A stretch of 29,260 nt of DNA from VBAS01 sp965652775 (GCA_965652775.1 CBFGXP010000020.1:1-29260); one strand, 5' to 3'; shown: positions 16,170-23,948, counted from the first letter of the stretch. Notes: generated by a model not told the origin, from the letters alone. A program made the numbers and translations.

Positions 16170-16183
16170 TCCGCCGCGGCGGA
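16170..16183. repeat. Perfect 14-base GC palindrome between trpE and trpG
   Basis: TCCGCCGCGGCGGA in an otherwise AT-rich 89-base gap, eight bases upstream of the trpG start on the mRNA. It can form a strong hairpin that would overlap the trpG ribosome-binding region. It has no T-run, so it is not a terminator. Probably another dispersed palindromic repeat. Confidence 0.6.
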
Positions 16184-16250
16184 GCTTTATTGTTTTATAA
16201 TTTAAAATCTCTTCATTTTTTGTTAAACATTCAAACTCTCCCCCGGAGAT

Positions 16251-17684
16251 TTACAGAGTTTCCGCATTTTCAATTGCTTTTTTCAACGCCCCAAGCTTGT
16301 TATTCACTTCCTGCAATTCACTTTCAGGTTTGCTCGCGGCCACCACACCTGCGCCAGCCTGGTATGTCAATGTATTTTGCATGCTTAAAAATGTTCTGAT
16401 CATGATAGCATGGTTGCAAGTTCCATCGAATCCCATGAAACCAATAGCCCCACCATAATAATTCCTGGCTGTTGGCTCATAATTATCGATCAATGCGATT
16501 GCCTTGATCTTTGGCGCACCGCTTAGTGTACCTGCAGGAAAAGATTTTGCTAATAATTCAAAAGGGTTACTGTTCGGTCTCACTTTACCACTCACTTCAC
16601 TTACCATATGTATCACGTGGCTGTAATACTGGATGTCTTTATAATGAGTGACCGAGACATTATCACAAACACGGCTCAGGTCATTTCGTGCAAGATCAAC
16701 CAGCATTACATGCTCAGCATTTTCTTTCTTATCCCCCTTTAATAATTCAGCAGCCAGGTGATCTTTATCGTCATCACCGGTTCTCCTGAATGTGCCTGCT
16801 ATTGGATGAACGATCGCTTTTCCATTTTGAATGATGAGTTGTGACTCTGGGGAGGAGCCCATTAACTTATAATCCCCGTAATCAAAGAAAAATAAATAAG
16901 GAGATGGATTGATGCTGCGCAATGAACGATACACATTAAATTCATCACCCGTAAATCCCTGTTGAAACCTCCTGCTTAATACAATTTGAAATACATCACC
17001 ACGGTGGCAACTGCTTATTCCTTTTTCGACCATTGTCATATATTCCTTATCGGTAACATTTGAAGTTTCATCCCCTTTTCTTTTGAAAGGGAAAACCGGA
17101 ACATCCTTGCTACGTATTAAGGATTCAACACCGGCCATCTCACTCTCAATTCCATTTATATGATTTTCGCAGATATATAATTCGTCTTTGAAATGATTAA
17201 ATACAATCACATATTGATATAACCTGTAACGCATTAAAGGAATGATAAGTTCCGAGTTTTTAGTTTTGAGTTCAGGGTTTCCGGATTTTAATTTTACACT
17301 GTCAAAAAACTGAACAGCGTCAAAAGAAGTATAACCAAACAATCCCTGTGCAAATTTTGCTTCCCTTGTTTCCATTTTTACACAACTAAACCTGTTTGAG
17401 AAATCCCAGATCAATTGTGGTACTTCCATTGCATTTTTAATGGCGATCTTTTCAGGCTTCTGACCGGGCAGCTTGAATTCAACACTGGCTGTTGACGTGA
17501 TCTCAATACCACCAATAGCATTTACACAAATAAATGAGTAGCTGTTTTCTGCAGCATGATGATCGGTGCTTTCAAGAAGTACTGTATCTCTGAAGCGATC
17601 ACGAAGTCGCAGGTAAATACTTACGGGTGTGTACACATCAGCAAGTAATTTTTTGCAGGTGGTTAAAATTTCAATTTTCTTCAT
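16251..17684 (-). CDS. trpE: Anthranilate synthase component I
   Basis: Converts chorismate and ammonia to anthranilate, with TrpG supplying ammonia. 477 residues, usual length. The N-terminal LLEST (~35-39) matches the LLES motif of the tryptophan feedback site, so allosteric inhibition is probably kept. The chorismate-binding domain shows DVFQIVLSRRF, NPSPYLFFFDYGDY, GSSPE, HPIAGTFRRTGDD, LVDLARNDLSRV, VSGKVRP, FPAGTLSGAPKIKA and ARNYYGGAIGF. Residues ~130-146 (around KLKSGNPELKTKNSEL) come from a degenerate heptanucleotide array in the linker between the domains. First structural gene of the operon, 89 bases past the attenuator terminator. Confidence 0.97.
   Translation of the reverse strand: MKKIEILTTCKKLLADVYTPVSIYLRLRDRFRDTVLLESTDHHAAENSYSFICVNAIGGIEITSTASVEFKLPGQKPEKIAIKNAMEVPQLIWDFSNRFSCVKMETREAKFAQGLFGYTSFDAVQFFDSVKLKSGNPELKTKNSELIIPLMRYRLYQYVIVFNHFKDELYICENHINGIESEMAGVESLIRSKDVPVFPFKRKGDETSNVTDKEYMTMVEKGISSCHRGDVFQIVLSRRFQQGFTGDEFNVYRSLRSINPSPYLFFFDYGDYKLMGSSPESQLIIQNGKAIVHPIAGTFRRTGDDDKDHLAAELLKGDKKENAEHVMLVDLARNDLSRVCDNVSVTHYKDIQYYSHVIHMVSEVSGKVRPNSNPFELLAKSFPAGTLSGAPKIKAIALIDNYEPTARNYYGGAIGFMGFDGTCNHAIMIRTFLSMQNTLTYQAGAGVVAASKPESELQEVNNKLGALKKAIENAETL
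17248..17296. repeat. Heptanucleotide array inside trpE
   Basis: Four good 7-base units (AGTTCCG, AGTTTTT, AGTTTTG, AGTTCAG; 17248-17275), then three increasingly degenerate ones (GGTTTCC, GGATTTT, AATTTTA). Translated in frame in the TrpE interdomain linker. Confidence 0.7.
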
Positions 17685-17772
17685 AACGAGTTTTCAATTT
17701 ATTTCATAGTAGCACTGGTGTTGAACGGAGCGTCGCAAATTAGCTCCACCGAGTCCCGTTAGCCGGTTTATC

Positions 17773-17800
17773 AAATAAAAAACCCCGAACTATTTCGGGG
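17773..17800 (-). terminator. trp attenuator terminator
   Basis: On the minus strand CCCCGAA-ATAG-TTCGGGG forms a 7-bp stem with a 4-base loop, followed by TTTTTTATTT: a classical intrinsic terminator. It lies between the trp leader ORF and trpE, pointing towards trpE, and so would stop operon transcription before the structural genes. Confidence 0.88.
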
Positions 17801-17845
17801 CATATATATTTATACAATACAGTAATGACTTACAGCACCCCGAAA
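17783..17845 (-). promoter_or_regulatory. Mutually exclusive antiterminator pairing of the trp leader
   Basis: The leader ORF contains TTTCGGGG (17845-17838 on the minus strand), which repeats the 3' arm of the terminator and is complementary over 8 bases to CCCCGAAA at its 5' side (17789-17783 plus the next loop base). Two flanking G-U pairs could extend it. It starts 11 bases after the last Trp codon and ends 5 bases before the leader stop. A ribosome stalled at the Trp codons would leave it free to block the terminator; one that reaches the stop would cover it. Confidence 0.75.
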
Positions 17846-17886
17846 GAGTTTGTATGCCACCACCAATATTGATTTGCTTGTCTCAT
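17830..17886 (-). CDS. trpL: trp leader peptide with three tandem Trp codons
   Basis: An 18-codon ORF, MRQANQYWWWHTNSFGVL, ending in TAA, on the trp operon strand about 146 bases before trpE. Three consecutive TGG codons (17865-17857) are the hallmark of a ribosome-mediated attenuator: scarce Trp-tRNA stalls the ribosome there. It is followed 29 bases later by the intrinsic terminator, and its own codons carry the antiterminator arm. It is too short for ordinary gene finding. The peptide product itself probably has no function. An ATG four bases upstream opens only a two-codon frame (ATG CAA TGA) and is not the leader start. Confidence 0.88.
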   Translation of the reverse strand: MRQANQYWWWHTNSFGVL

Positions 17887-17913
17887 TGCATTGCAAATAT
17901 TGGAATAGATTTC
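17886..17913 (+). promoter_or_regulatory. Candidate promoter for the small acetyltransferase gene
   Basis: TAGATTTC (17906-17913) matches TAnnTTTG at 7 of 8 positions, with TTG at 17886-17888, 17 bases upstream. It overlaps the divergent trp promoter region. Moderate support only. Confidence 0.35.
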
Positions 17914-17925
17914 CTAATTAGCAAA
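17894..17925 (-). promoter_or_regulatory. Candidate trp operon promoter
   Basis: On the minus strand TTTG (17925-17922) is followed after 20 bases by AATATTTG (17901-17894), a 7/8 match to the Bacteroidota -7 element TAnnTTTG. Transcription would begin within a few bases of the leader ATG at 17886, making the leader peptide nearly leaderless. Confidence 0.5.
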
Positions 17926-17949
17926 TAAAAATTCCATAGTTTTATTTTT

Positions 17950-18234
17950 ATGGAGATAGAACACAAAAAGATCGGGAGCAAAGGATTATTCTTCGTCCGT
18001 GGAGACAAAGGAACCCTGGCAGAAATGGTTTATACAATGCCTTCTGCCGATAAAATGATCATCGAGCATACTGAAGTAAGTGAGGCGCTCAAGGGCCAAA
18101 GTGCTGGTTATAAACTTGTATTTGCGGCCGTCGAATATGCCCGCGCCAATAATATAAAGATCATTCCGCTCTGTCCTTTTGCTAATTCTGTTTTTAAAAA
18201 GAAGCCGGAGTTGACTGATGTGTTGGTGAAATAA
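17950..18234 (+). CDS. Small GNAT-like acetyltransferase, YjdJ/Acetyltransf_CG type
   Basis: 94 residues, cytoplasmic. It matches the short GCN5-related group that keeps only the acetyl-CoA-binding half of the fold: a beta strand (AEMVYTMPSADKMIIEHTEV), the loop LKGQSAGYKLVFAAVEYAR, and IIPLCPFANSVFKKKPEL, whose Cys is characteristic of this group. The substrate is unknown. It is transcribed divergently from the trp operon from a shared 65-base region and is followed by about 100 bases before the amidohydrolase gene, so probably monocistronic. Confidence 0.85.
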   Translation: MEIEHKKIGSKGLFFVRGDKGTLAEMVYTMPSADKMIIEHTEVSEALKGQSAGYKLVFAAVEYARANNIKIIPLCPFANSVFKKKPELTDVLVK

Positions 18235-18288
18235 TTACGAGCCCAACTGTATAATTACTATTTAACTTTACTTGCACAGTTTATCCAG

Positions 18289-18325
18289 AGCGAATCGAAG
18301 GGCATTCGTGAGCCCTTAGATCGCT
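18289..18325 (+). promoter_or_regulatory. Stem-loop in the leader of the amidohydrolase gene
   Basis: AGCGA pairs with TCGCT on the outside and AAGGGC with GCCCTT on the inside (loop ATTCGTGA), separated by a small internal loop. It ends 10 bases before the ATG, so it could affect ribosome access. It may equally be a dispersed palindromic repeat. Confidence 0.45.
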
Positions 18326-18335
18326 TTTCAGAATT

Positions 18336-19601
18336 ATGAAAAGAATTCTTTTAATCCTCAGCCTCTTTGTTGTCTCTGGTTCTTTTGCTCAACAGGCAGA
18401 CAAATACATTCTCTTAAAACCGGACAAAGTATTTGATGGTGAACAAATGCAAACCGGTTGGGTAGTATTAATAAAAAACAATAAGATCGAACAGGCGGGG
18501 GCAATGATGTTCAAATTACCTGCCGGCACCGAGATCATGGAGCTAAAAGGAATGACTTTATTGCCTGGATTGATCGAAGGCCATTCGCATCTGTTCCTTC
18601 ATCCTTATAATGAAACAAGCTGGGACGACCAGGTATTAAAAGAATCAAGAGCAGAAAGAACGGCAAGAGCCGTGAATCATGCAAAGGCAACTTTAATGGC
18701 TGGATTTACAACGGTAAGGGACCTGGGAACCGAAGGCGCAATGTATGATGATGTTGGTTTGAAGAATGCAATTGAAAAAGGTGTAATACAAGGACCAAGA
18801 ATGATCGTAGCTACAAGAGCTATCGTTGCAAAAGGAACTTACGGCCCCAGATCATCATCACCGGATGTTGAGCTTCCTCAAGGCGCCGCCGAAGTTGCAG
18901 GCATGGAGGATCTGGCAAGGGAAGTAAGAACTCAAATTGGGAAAGGCGCTGATTTGATAAAGATCTATACGGATTATCGTTGGGGACCAAATAAAGAAGC
19001 AATGCCCACATTTTCTGCGGACGCTATTGCTTTGGCGACTGCAATTGCCCAAAGTGGCGGTCGAAAAGTTGTGGCTCACGCATCAACACCGGAAGGAATG
19101 AAAAGAGCAATTGGTGGTGGTGTATCCACAATAGAACATGGAGATAAAGGAAATGAAGAAGTGTTTAAATTAATGAAGGAAAAAGGAGTTGCTTTATGTC
19201 CTACCCTTTCAGCGGGTGAATCGATCTTGCGATATGATGGTTGGAAAAAAGGAACTGATGCTGAACCGCAACGGATCCTGGATAAGAAAAAAAGTTTTCA
19301 GCTGGCTCTGAAAACAGGTGTAAAAATTTGCATGGGTGGTGATGTAGGTGTATTTACCCATGGTGATAATGCCGGAGAAATGGAACTGATGGTTGAATAT
19401 GGAATGAAACCAATTGATGTATTAAGATCCGCAACATCCGTAAATGCCGATGTATTTGGCCATAGCGATAAAATTGGAAGAATAAAAAAAGATCTGTTGG
19501 CTGACGTGATTGCGGTAGAAGGTGACCCTTCGGTTGATGTTAAGACTACAAGGAAAGTTATTTTAATTATGAAGGACGGGACGATCTATAAAAAACCTTG
19601 A
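18336..19601 (+). CDS. Exported metal-dependent amidohydrolase (imidazolonepropionase/Xaa-Pro dipeptidase-like)
   Basis: 421 residues with a signal peptide (MKRILLILSLFVVSGSFAQ). Amidohydrolase superfamily with a complete binuclear metal site: His83 and His85 in GHSHLF, probable carboxylated Lys209 in GADLIKIYTD, His248 in VVAHAST, His268 in TIEHGDKG, and Asp336 in MGGDVGVF. This layout matches the subgroup that includes secreted Xaa-Pro and related dipeptidases as well as unassigned hydrolases, so the exact substrate is open; hydrolysis of a small amide or dipeptide in the periplasm is likely. A stem-loop precedes the start. No operon partner is obvious. Confidence 0.88.
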   Translation: MKRILLILSLFVVSGSFAQQADKYILLKPDKVFDGEQMQTGWVVLIKNNKIEQAGAMMFKLPAGTEIMELKGMTLLPGLIEGHSHLFLHPYNETSWDDQVLKESRAERTARAVNHAKATLMAGFTTVRDLGTEGAMYDDVGLKNAIEKGVIQGPRMIVATRAIVAKGTYGPRSSSPDVELPQGAAEVAGMEDLAREVRTQIGKGADLIKIYTDYRWGPNKEAMPTFSADAIALATAIAQSGGRKVVAHASTPEGMKRAIGGGVSTIEHGDKGNEEVFKLMKEKGVALCPTLSAGESILRYDGWKKGTDAEPQRILDKKKSFQLALKTGVKICMGGDVGVFTHGDNAGEMELMVEYGMKPIDVLRSATSVNADVFGHSDKIGRIKKDLLADVIAVEGDPSVDVKTTRKVILIMKDGTIYKKP

Positions 19602-19715
19602 GCATTGATGCTTTACATTGAATTTCGCCTGAAAATATCAATGCCAACTAAATTTTATCAATGGCGGCGTTGTAAGATATTCTATCACTAACTTCGGAGC
19701 AAACCACATGCCCGT

Positions 19716-20519
19716 ATGCGGCCTTTTTACTTTCTTATTTGGATATTGCTTGCATTTATTTGTTGCAGTACTGCTGAAAAAAATACTGACCCCCAATGGA
19801 AATTGGTTTGGAGCGATGAATTTGGATATTCAGGTTTACCTGACTCCACTAAATGGAATTATGATGTTGGCGGCCATGGCTGGGGAAATAACGAGCTCCA
19901 ATTTTATACAAGCCAAAGACTGGAAAATGCAAGAGTAGAAAAAGGTTATTTAACAATCGAGGCGAGAAAAGAATTATGGCAAGGGAAAAACTATACGTCT
20001 GCAAGGTTAATTACAAAAGGGAAAGGTGATTGGCAATATGGAAAAATCGAAGTGAGAGCACGACTTCCTAAAGGTCTCGGTACGTGGCCTGCTATCTGGA
20101 TGCTGGCCAGCACCACGCCGCTTCGTTGGCCTGATGATGGCGAGATTGACATTATGGAACATGTTGGATATAACCAGGGATATATCCACGGTTCGGTGCA
20201 CTGCAAAAAATATTACCACAGTATTGGTACCCAAAGAACTGATATTATAAAAGTGGAAGACTGTTCAGAAAAATTTCATGTGTATGCGGTGGAATGGAAT
20301 AAAGACAGCGTCAAAGTATCGATGGACGCAAAAACATTCTTCAGGTTTGCAAATGAACATAGTGGATATGAGGCATGGCCTTTTGACAATAAAATGCATT
20401 TGCTGTTAAATATTGCGGTCGGTGGCAATTGGGGAGGACAAAAAGGTGTTGATGAAAATATCTGGCCGCAAAAGATGGAGATAGATTATGTGAGAGTGTA
20501 CCAAACCCCCAGCCCCTAA
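19716..20519 (+). CDS. Glycoside hydrolase family 16 (laminarinase/beta-glucanase-like)
   Basis: 267 residues. Hydrolyses beta-1,3 or mixed-linkage glucans by a retaining mechanism, inferred from the GH16 signature GEIDIMEH: nucleophile Glu143, Asp145, acid/base Glu148. Further family marks are LVWSDEFG, WNYDVGGHGWGNNELQFYT, YGKIEVRARLPKGLGTWPAIWML, HVYAVEWN and LLLNIAVGGNWGG. The hydrophobic N-terminus (FYFLIWILLAFICC) is a signal sequence; Cys16/Cys17 could be lipidated although the lipobox is not canonical. An overlapping ATG at 19708 is in another frame. The last four residues (TPSP) and the TAA stop are supplied by C-rich repeat D. The second GH16 at 27149-28063 is quite different in sequence. 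Confidence 0.92.
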   Translation: MRPFYFLIWILLAFICCSTAEKNTDPQWKLVWSDEFGYSGLPDSTKWNYDVGGHGWGNNELQFYTSQRLENARVEKGYLTIEARKELWQGKNYTSARLITKGKGDWQYGKIEVRARLPKGLGTWPAIWMLASTTPLRWPDDGEIDIMEHVGYNQGYIHGSVHCKKYYHSIGTQRTDIIKVEDCSEKFHVYAVEWNKDSVKVSMDAKTFFRFANEHSGYEAWPFDNKMHLLLNIAVGGNWGGQKGVDENIWPQKMEIDYVRVYQTPSP

Positions 20520-20525
20520 AGGGAA
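20503..20525. repeat. C-rich palindromic repeat, copy D, at the GH16 stop
   Basis: AAACCCCC, AG, CCCCTAAAGGG on the + strand, same family as copies A-C. It encodes the C-terminal PSP of the GH16 enzyme and its TAA, in the same reading frame relative to the repeat as at the trpG end. Confidence 0.7.
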
Positions 20526-20606
20526 GTACTGGTTATCTCACATGAATGTTGAATCACATTCTAACGATGAAATGCTTAATTACAATTGTTGAATAAAAAT
20601 AATTTA

Positions 20607-20650
20607 CCTGATCTTCCTCTTCTAAAGAAGAGGGAACGAAGGTGAGCTTT
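20607..20650. repeat. Hairpin repeat upstream of the S9 peptidase gene
   Basis: CCTCTTC-TAAA-GAAGAGG stem-loop (20616-20633) followed by GAACGAAGGTGAG. In reverse complement the layout resembles the element at the valS end (1929-1964). The stretch 20520-20670 holds this repeat and the tail of copy D, and nothing else I recognise. Confidence 0.55.
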
Positions 20651-20670
20651 AAATACTAAAATAATCACTC

Positions 20671-23106
20671 ATGAGAAAGTTATTCTTCCTGTTCTTGCTT
20701 GTTTCTTCGGCAAAATTATTTGCACAAGATGGCTATAAAACTCCACCCAAAGAGATCATGGACCTGGTGTTGGTTAAACCGACACCAAACGTAAGTATTG
20801 ACGACAAAGCCGAATGGATGCTTTTTACCCAGAGTAATAGTTATCCCTCAGTAGAAGAGTTGGCAAGACCTGAACTGCGAATCGCCGGGTTACGCATCAA
20901 CCCAAACAATTTTGCGCCCAGCAGGCAAACGTTTATCAATGATCTGTGGTTCAAAAATCTTTCATCAAACAAGGAATTTAAAATAGCTGGGCTCCCTTCA
21001 CCTTTAATGGCTGGCAGTGTCAATTGGAGCCCGAATGATAAAAAAATTGCTTTCACCCATACAACTTCTGATCGTGTTGATCTGTATGTTATCGATGTGG
21101 CCACTCAAAAAGCGATGAAAGTAAATAAACAGCCACTGAACACCATTTCGGGTAGCTACCAATGGATCGATGATAACACACTATTATATCGTACGATCGT
21201 AAAACCTTTAAGTGCGGCCCCTCCAAAATCATTAATACCAAAAGGCCCAACTCTCCAGGAAAATTATGGCAAAGCATCTCCACGTCCCACTTTCCAGGAT
21301 ATGATCAAAAACCCCTACGATGAACAGCTGTATGAATTTTATGGAACAACTCAATTGGTAAGAAATGTAAATGGCACGGAAACAAAAATTGGGCAACCTT
21401 CAATTTACACAAGCATTTCAGTTTCTCCGGATAAAAAATATATGATGCTTCGTACAATCAAAAAACCATTTTCATACCTCGTTCCGGCAAATGGATTTCC
21501 TGCAACCGTAGTCATTACAGACATCAATGGAAAGCAAATAAAATTGTTGGCCGATCTTCCTTCATCAGAAACAGCGCCCAGCGGAAATGATAACGTTCAG
21601 AATGTTGCAAGAGCATTTGAGTGGAGAGATGATGAAGCCGCAACCATTATCTGGTGCATGCCGCTTGATAGTGGTCTGATAAAAACGAAGGTAGATTTTC
21701 ATGATGCCGTGTTTGCACTCAGCGCTCCATTTAATGGACAACCAAAAGAACTTTTTAAAACACAAATGCGGTACCGGGGCATTAACTGGGGAAATCCAAC
21801 TGTTGCACTGGTCATTGAAGGCCTCACCGGCAAACAATTATCAAAAGTTAGTCGTTTCAATCCTTCCACGGGAATGCTGGAAAAACTGGTAGAGAGAAAT
21901 ACCACAGATAATTATTCAAATCCCGGTTTTCCTGTTACTGAAAAAAATCAGTTTGATCGTGATGTAATAAAAATAATTGACAACGGTACCAAGATATTGA
22001 TGAATAATACGACTGGTGCCTCACCGAACGGCGATCTTCCTTTTCTTGCGACTTTTGATCTGAATACAAAAAAACTTGATATAATCTGGCGCAGTAATGA
22101 AGGTTATTTTGAAAGTGTTATTCGTGTTTTGAACCCTGATAAACTTGAATTACTGACAAGAAAAGAAAGTGAAAAAGAAGTTCCTAATTTCTGGATAAAA
22201 AATCTGAAACTAAAGATCGCTGACAGGCAAATAACAAGTTTTGTCAATCCTTATCCGCAACTCGAAGGCATAACCAAACAAAAGATAAAATATAAAAGAG
22301 AGGATGGCGTCGATCTTACCGGCGATCTTTATCTGCCAAAAGGATATGATCCAAAAAAGGATGGAAAACTTCCTGTGATCATGTGGGCTTATCCCGCTGA
22401 ATTTAATTCTGCTGCAGATGCGGCGCAGATCCGTGGCAGCGAACATAAGTTTACATTCATAAGCTCCGGCACCCCGATTTGTTATGTAACGCAGGGTTAT
22501 GCCGTACTCAACAACGCAGAGATGCCAATCGTTGCGACCGATAAGGATAAAAAGCCAAATGATAATTTCAATGATCAGTTGCGAATGAATGCAGAAGCGG
22601 CAATAAACAAATTAGATGAGATGGGTGTGGGCGACAGAAACCGGGTTGCGGTCGGAGGACATAGTTATGGCGCATTTATGACAGCAAACCTGCTTGCACA
22701 CACAAAGCTTTTTAAAGCAGGTATTGCACGTAGCGGCGCTTATAACCGTTCACTCACCCCATTTGGTTTTCAAAATGAAGATCGCACTTATTGGCAGGCA
22801 CCCGATCTATACAATGACATGAGCCCTTTTATGAGCGCTGACAAAATCAAAACGCCGATACTTCTTGTGCATGGAGAATTGGATAATAACACAGGTACTT
22901 ATCCAATACAAAGCGAAAGAATGTTCAATGCGATCAAAGGACATGGTGGCACCGTAAAGTTTGTGCTATTGCCCTACGAAAGCCATGGCTATGCAGCTAA
23001 AGAAAATATTCTTCATCTTTTATATGAACAGTATGCATGGGTAGAGAAATATGTAAAGAACGCAGATAAGAATGCGCCGGGTAGTGATAAACAAAAAGCA
23101 TTTTAA
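20671..23106 (+). CDS. S9 (prolyl oligopeptidase) family peptidase, glutamyl-endopeptidase-like
   Basis: 811 residues with a signal peptide (MRKLFFLFLLVSSAKLFAQ). Residues ~25-540 form the beta-propeller that gates the active site; ~560-795 are the alpha/beta hydrolase domain with Ser665 in GGHSYGAFM, Asp738 in HGELDNNTG, and His772 in ESHGYAAKE. The overall sequence, including DKAEWMLFTQ, MRTIKKPFSYLVP and NEDRTYWQAPDLY, is most like the group related to chloroplast glutamyl endopeptidase. Expected to cleave short peptides in the periplasm. It ends 18 bases before a strong terminator, and the upstream gap contains a hairpin repeat, so it is probably monocistronic. Confidence 0.92.
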   Translation: MRKLFFLFLLVSSAKLFAQDGYKTPPKEIMDLVLVKPTPNVSIDDKAEWMLFTQSNSYPSVEELARPELRIAGLRINPNNFAPSRQTFINDLWFKNLSSNKEFKIAGLPSPLMAGSVNWSPNDKKIAFTHTTSDRVDLYVIDVATQKAMKVNKQPLNTISGSYQWIDDNTLLYRTIVKPLSAAPPKSLIPKGPTLQENYGKASPRPTFQDMIKNPYDEQLYEFYGTTQLVRNVNGTETKIGQPSIYTSISVSPDKKYMMLRTIKKPFSYLVPANGFPATVVITDINGKQIKLLADLPSSETAPSGNDNVQNVARAFEWRDDEAATIIWCMPLDSGLIKTKVDFHDAVFALSAPFNGQPKELFKTQMRYRGINWGNPTVALVIEGLTGKQLSKVSRFNPSTGMLEKLVERNTTDNYSNPGFPVTEKNQFDRDVIKIIDNGTKILMNNTTGASPNGDLPFLATFDLNTKKLDIIWRSNEGYFESVIRVLNPDKLELLTRKESEKEVPNFWIKNLKLKIADRQITSFVNPYPQLEGITKQKIKYKREDGVDLTGDLYLPKGYDPKKDGKLPVIMWAYPAEFNSAADAAQIRGSEHKFTFISSGTPICYVTQGYAVLNNAEMPIVATDKDKKPNDNFNDQLRMNAEAAINKLDEMGVGDRNRVAVGGHSYGAFMTANLLAHTKLFKAGIARSGAYNRSLTPFGFQNEDRTYWQAPDLYNDMSPFMSADKIKTPILLVHGELDNNTGTYPIQSERMFNAIKGHGGTVKFVLLPYESHGYAAKENILHLLYEQYAWVEKYVKNADKNAPGSDKQKAF

Positions 23107-23124
23107 ATAAGTACAGGTACGTTG

Positions 23125-23155
23125 AACCCCGTCTGTAAAGGCGGGGTTTATTTTA
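23125..23155 (+). terminator. Rho-independent terminator of the S9 peptidase gene
   Basis: AACCCCGTC / GGCGGGGTT (one T-G pair) with loop TGTAAA, followed by TATTTT. It begins 18 bases after the S9 peptidase stop codon. Confidence 0.85.
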
Positions 23156-23297
23156 TCCCCGGCTATGGTAATCCAATTAAGCTGCTGTTGCAACGCTCCA
23201 TTCAACCTCCGGTAATTCTATTTAACAAATGCCCCTGACAGACATAAAATAAGATCATTTTTGATAAATTTAGATCTACAACCTGAAACCAACGAGT

Positions 23298-23948
23298 ATG
23301 CAAAAACAAACAGCAAGAATAGTTGCCTTCATTGGCGCTGCTCTTGGCTGGTTTGCGGTTATTGCTCAACTCTATTTAATAATAACAAACAGAGTGGTAT
23401 CAGTCCCCGGAACTGTCTTGCGTTTTTTTAGCTACTTCACTATCGATACAAATATTCTTGTTGCGTTGTGTTTTACTTTTATCTTCCTTGGGAACAAATC
23501 ACACTTCGGAAAATTCTTTACCAAAGCAACAACAATTACTGCTCTTACAGTTTACATTACAATAGTCGGGATCGTTTACAACACTATTCTACGTTTAACA
23601 TGGAACCCGCAGGGCCTACAAAGGGTTGTCGATGAATTATTGCACAGCGTTATTCCCGTATATTTTATTTTCTTCTGGGTGATCTTTGTGCCCACTGAAG
23701 GATTGAAATATAAGCAGGCATTTTCATGGCTAATCTATCCTCTGATATACATTTTTTATGCGATTATTCATGGTGCAATTACAAAATTCTATCCATATAT
23801 GTTTGTGGATGTGAACCGGCATGGCTATAGCAAAGTCCTGTTCAATACCGGAATGCTCTTATCCGCAATTTTTCTCCTTTCCCTGATATTAATTGCAACA
23901 GGAAAAGCTACGCCCGGCAAAAAGAGATCCATCAAATCAACTTCTTAA
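23298..23948 (+). CDS. Pr6Pr family membrane protein
   Basis: 216 residues with about six transmembrane helices (roughly 8-30, 42-66, 78-98, 113-132, 145-165, 187-207). The pattern LRFFSYFTIDTNILVALCFTF, PVYFIFFWVIFVP, YPLIYIFYAIIHG and FYPYMFVDVNRHGY fits the Pr6Pr / FAR-17a-like family of uncharacterised bacterial membrane proteins. Function unknown. Its TAA and the TAA of the convergent hutI share the bases TTAA at 23945-23948, so there is no room for a terminator between the two genes. Confidence 0.85.
   Translation: MQKQTARIVAFIGAALGWFAVIAQLYLIITNRVVSVPGTVLRFFSYFTIDTNILVALCFTFIFLGNKSHFGKFFTKATTITALTVYITIVGIVYNTILRLTWNPQGLQRVVDELLHSVIPVYFIFFWVIFVPTEGLKYKQAFSWLIYPLIYIFYAIIHGAITKFYPYMFVDVNRHGYSKVLFNTGMLLSAIFLLSLILIATGKATPGKKRSIKSTS

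Noticed and set aside
17727..17747. GGAGC/GCTCC stem-loop between the attenuator terminator and trpE
   Set aside because: Only 5 bp with an 11-base loop and no T-run. The GCGTCGCA it shares with the 37-base repeat is too short to call a copy.
17685..17886. T-box or TRAP-type control of the trp operon
   Set aside because: No T-box core sequence or run of regularly spaced GAG/TAG triplets was seen. A leader ORF with tandem Trp codons explains the region better.
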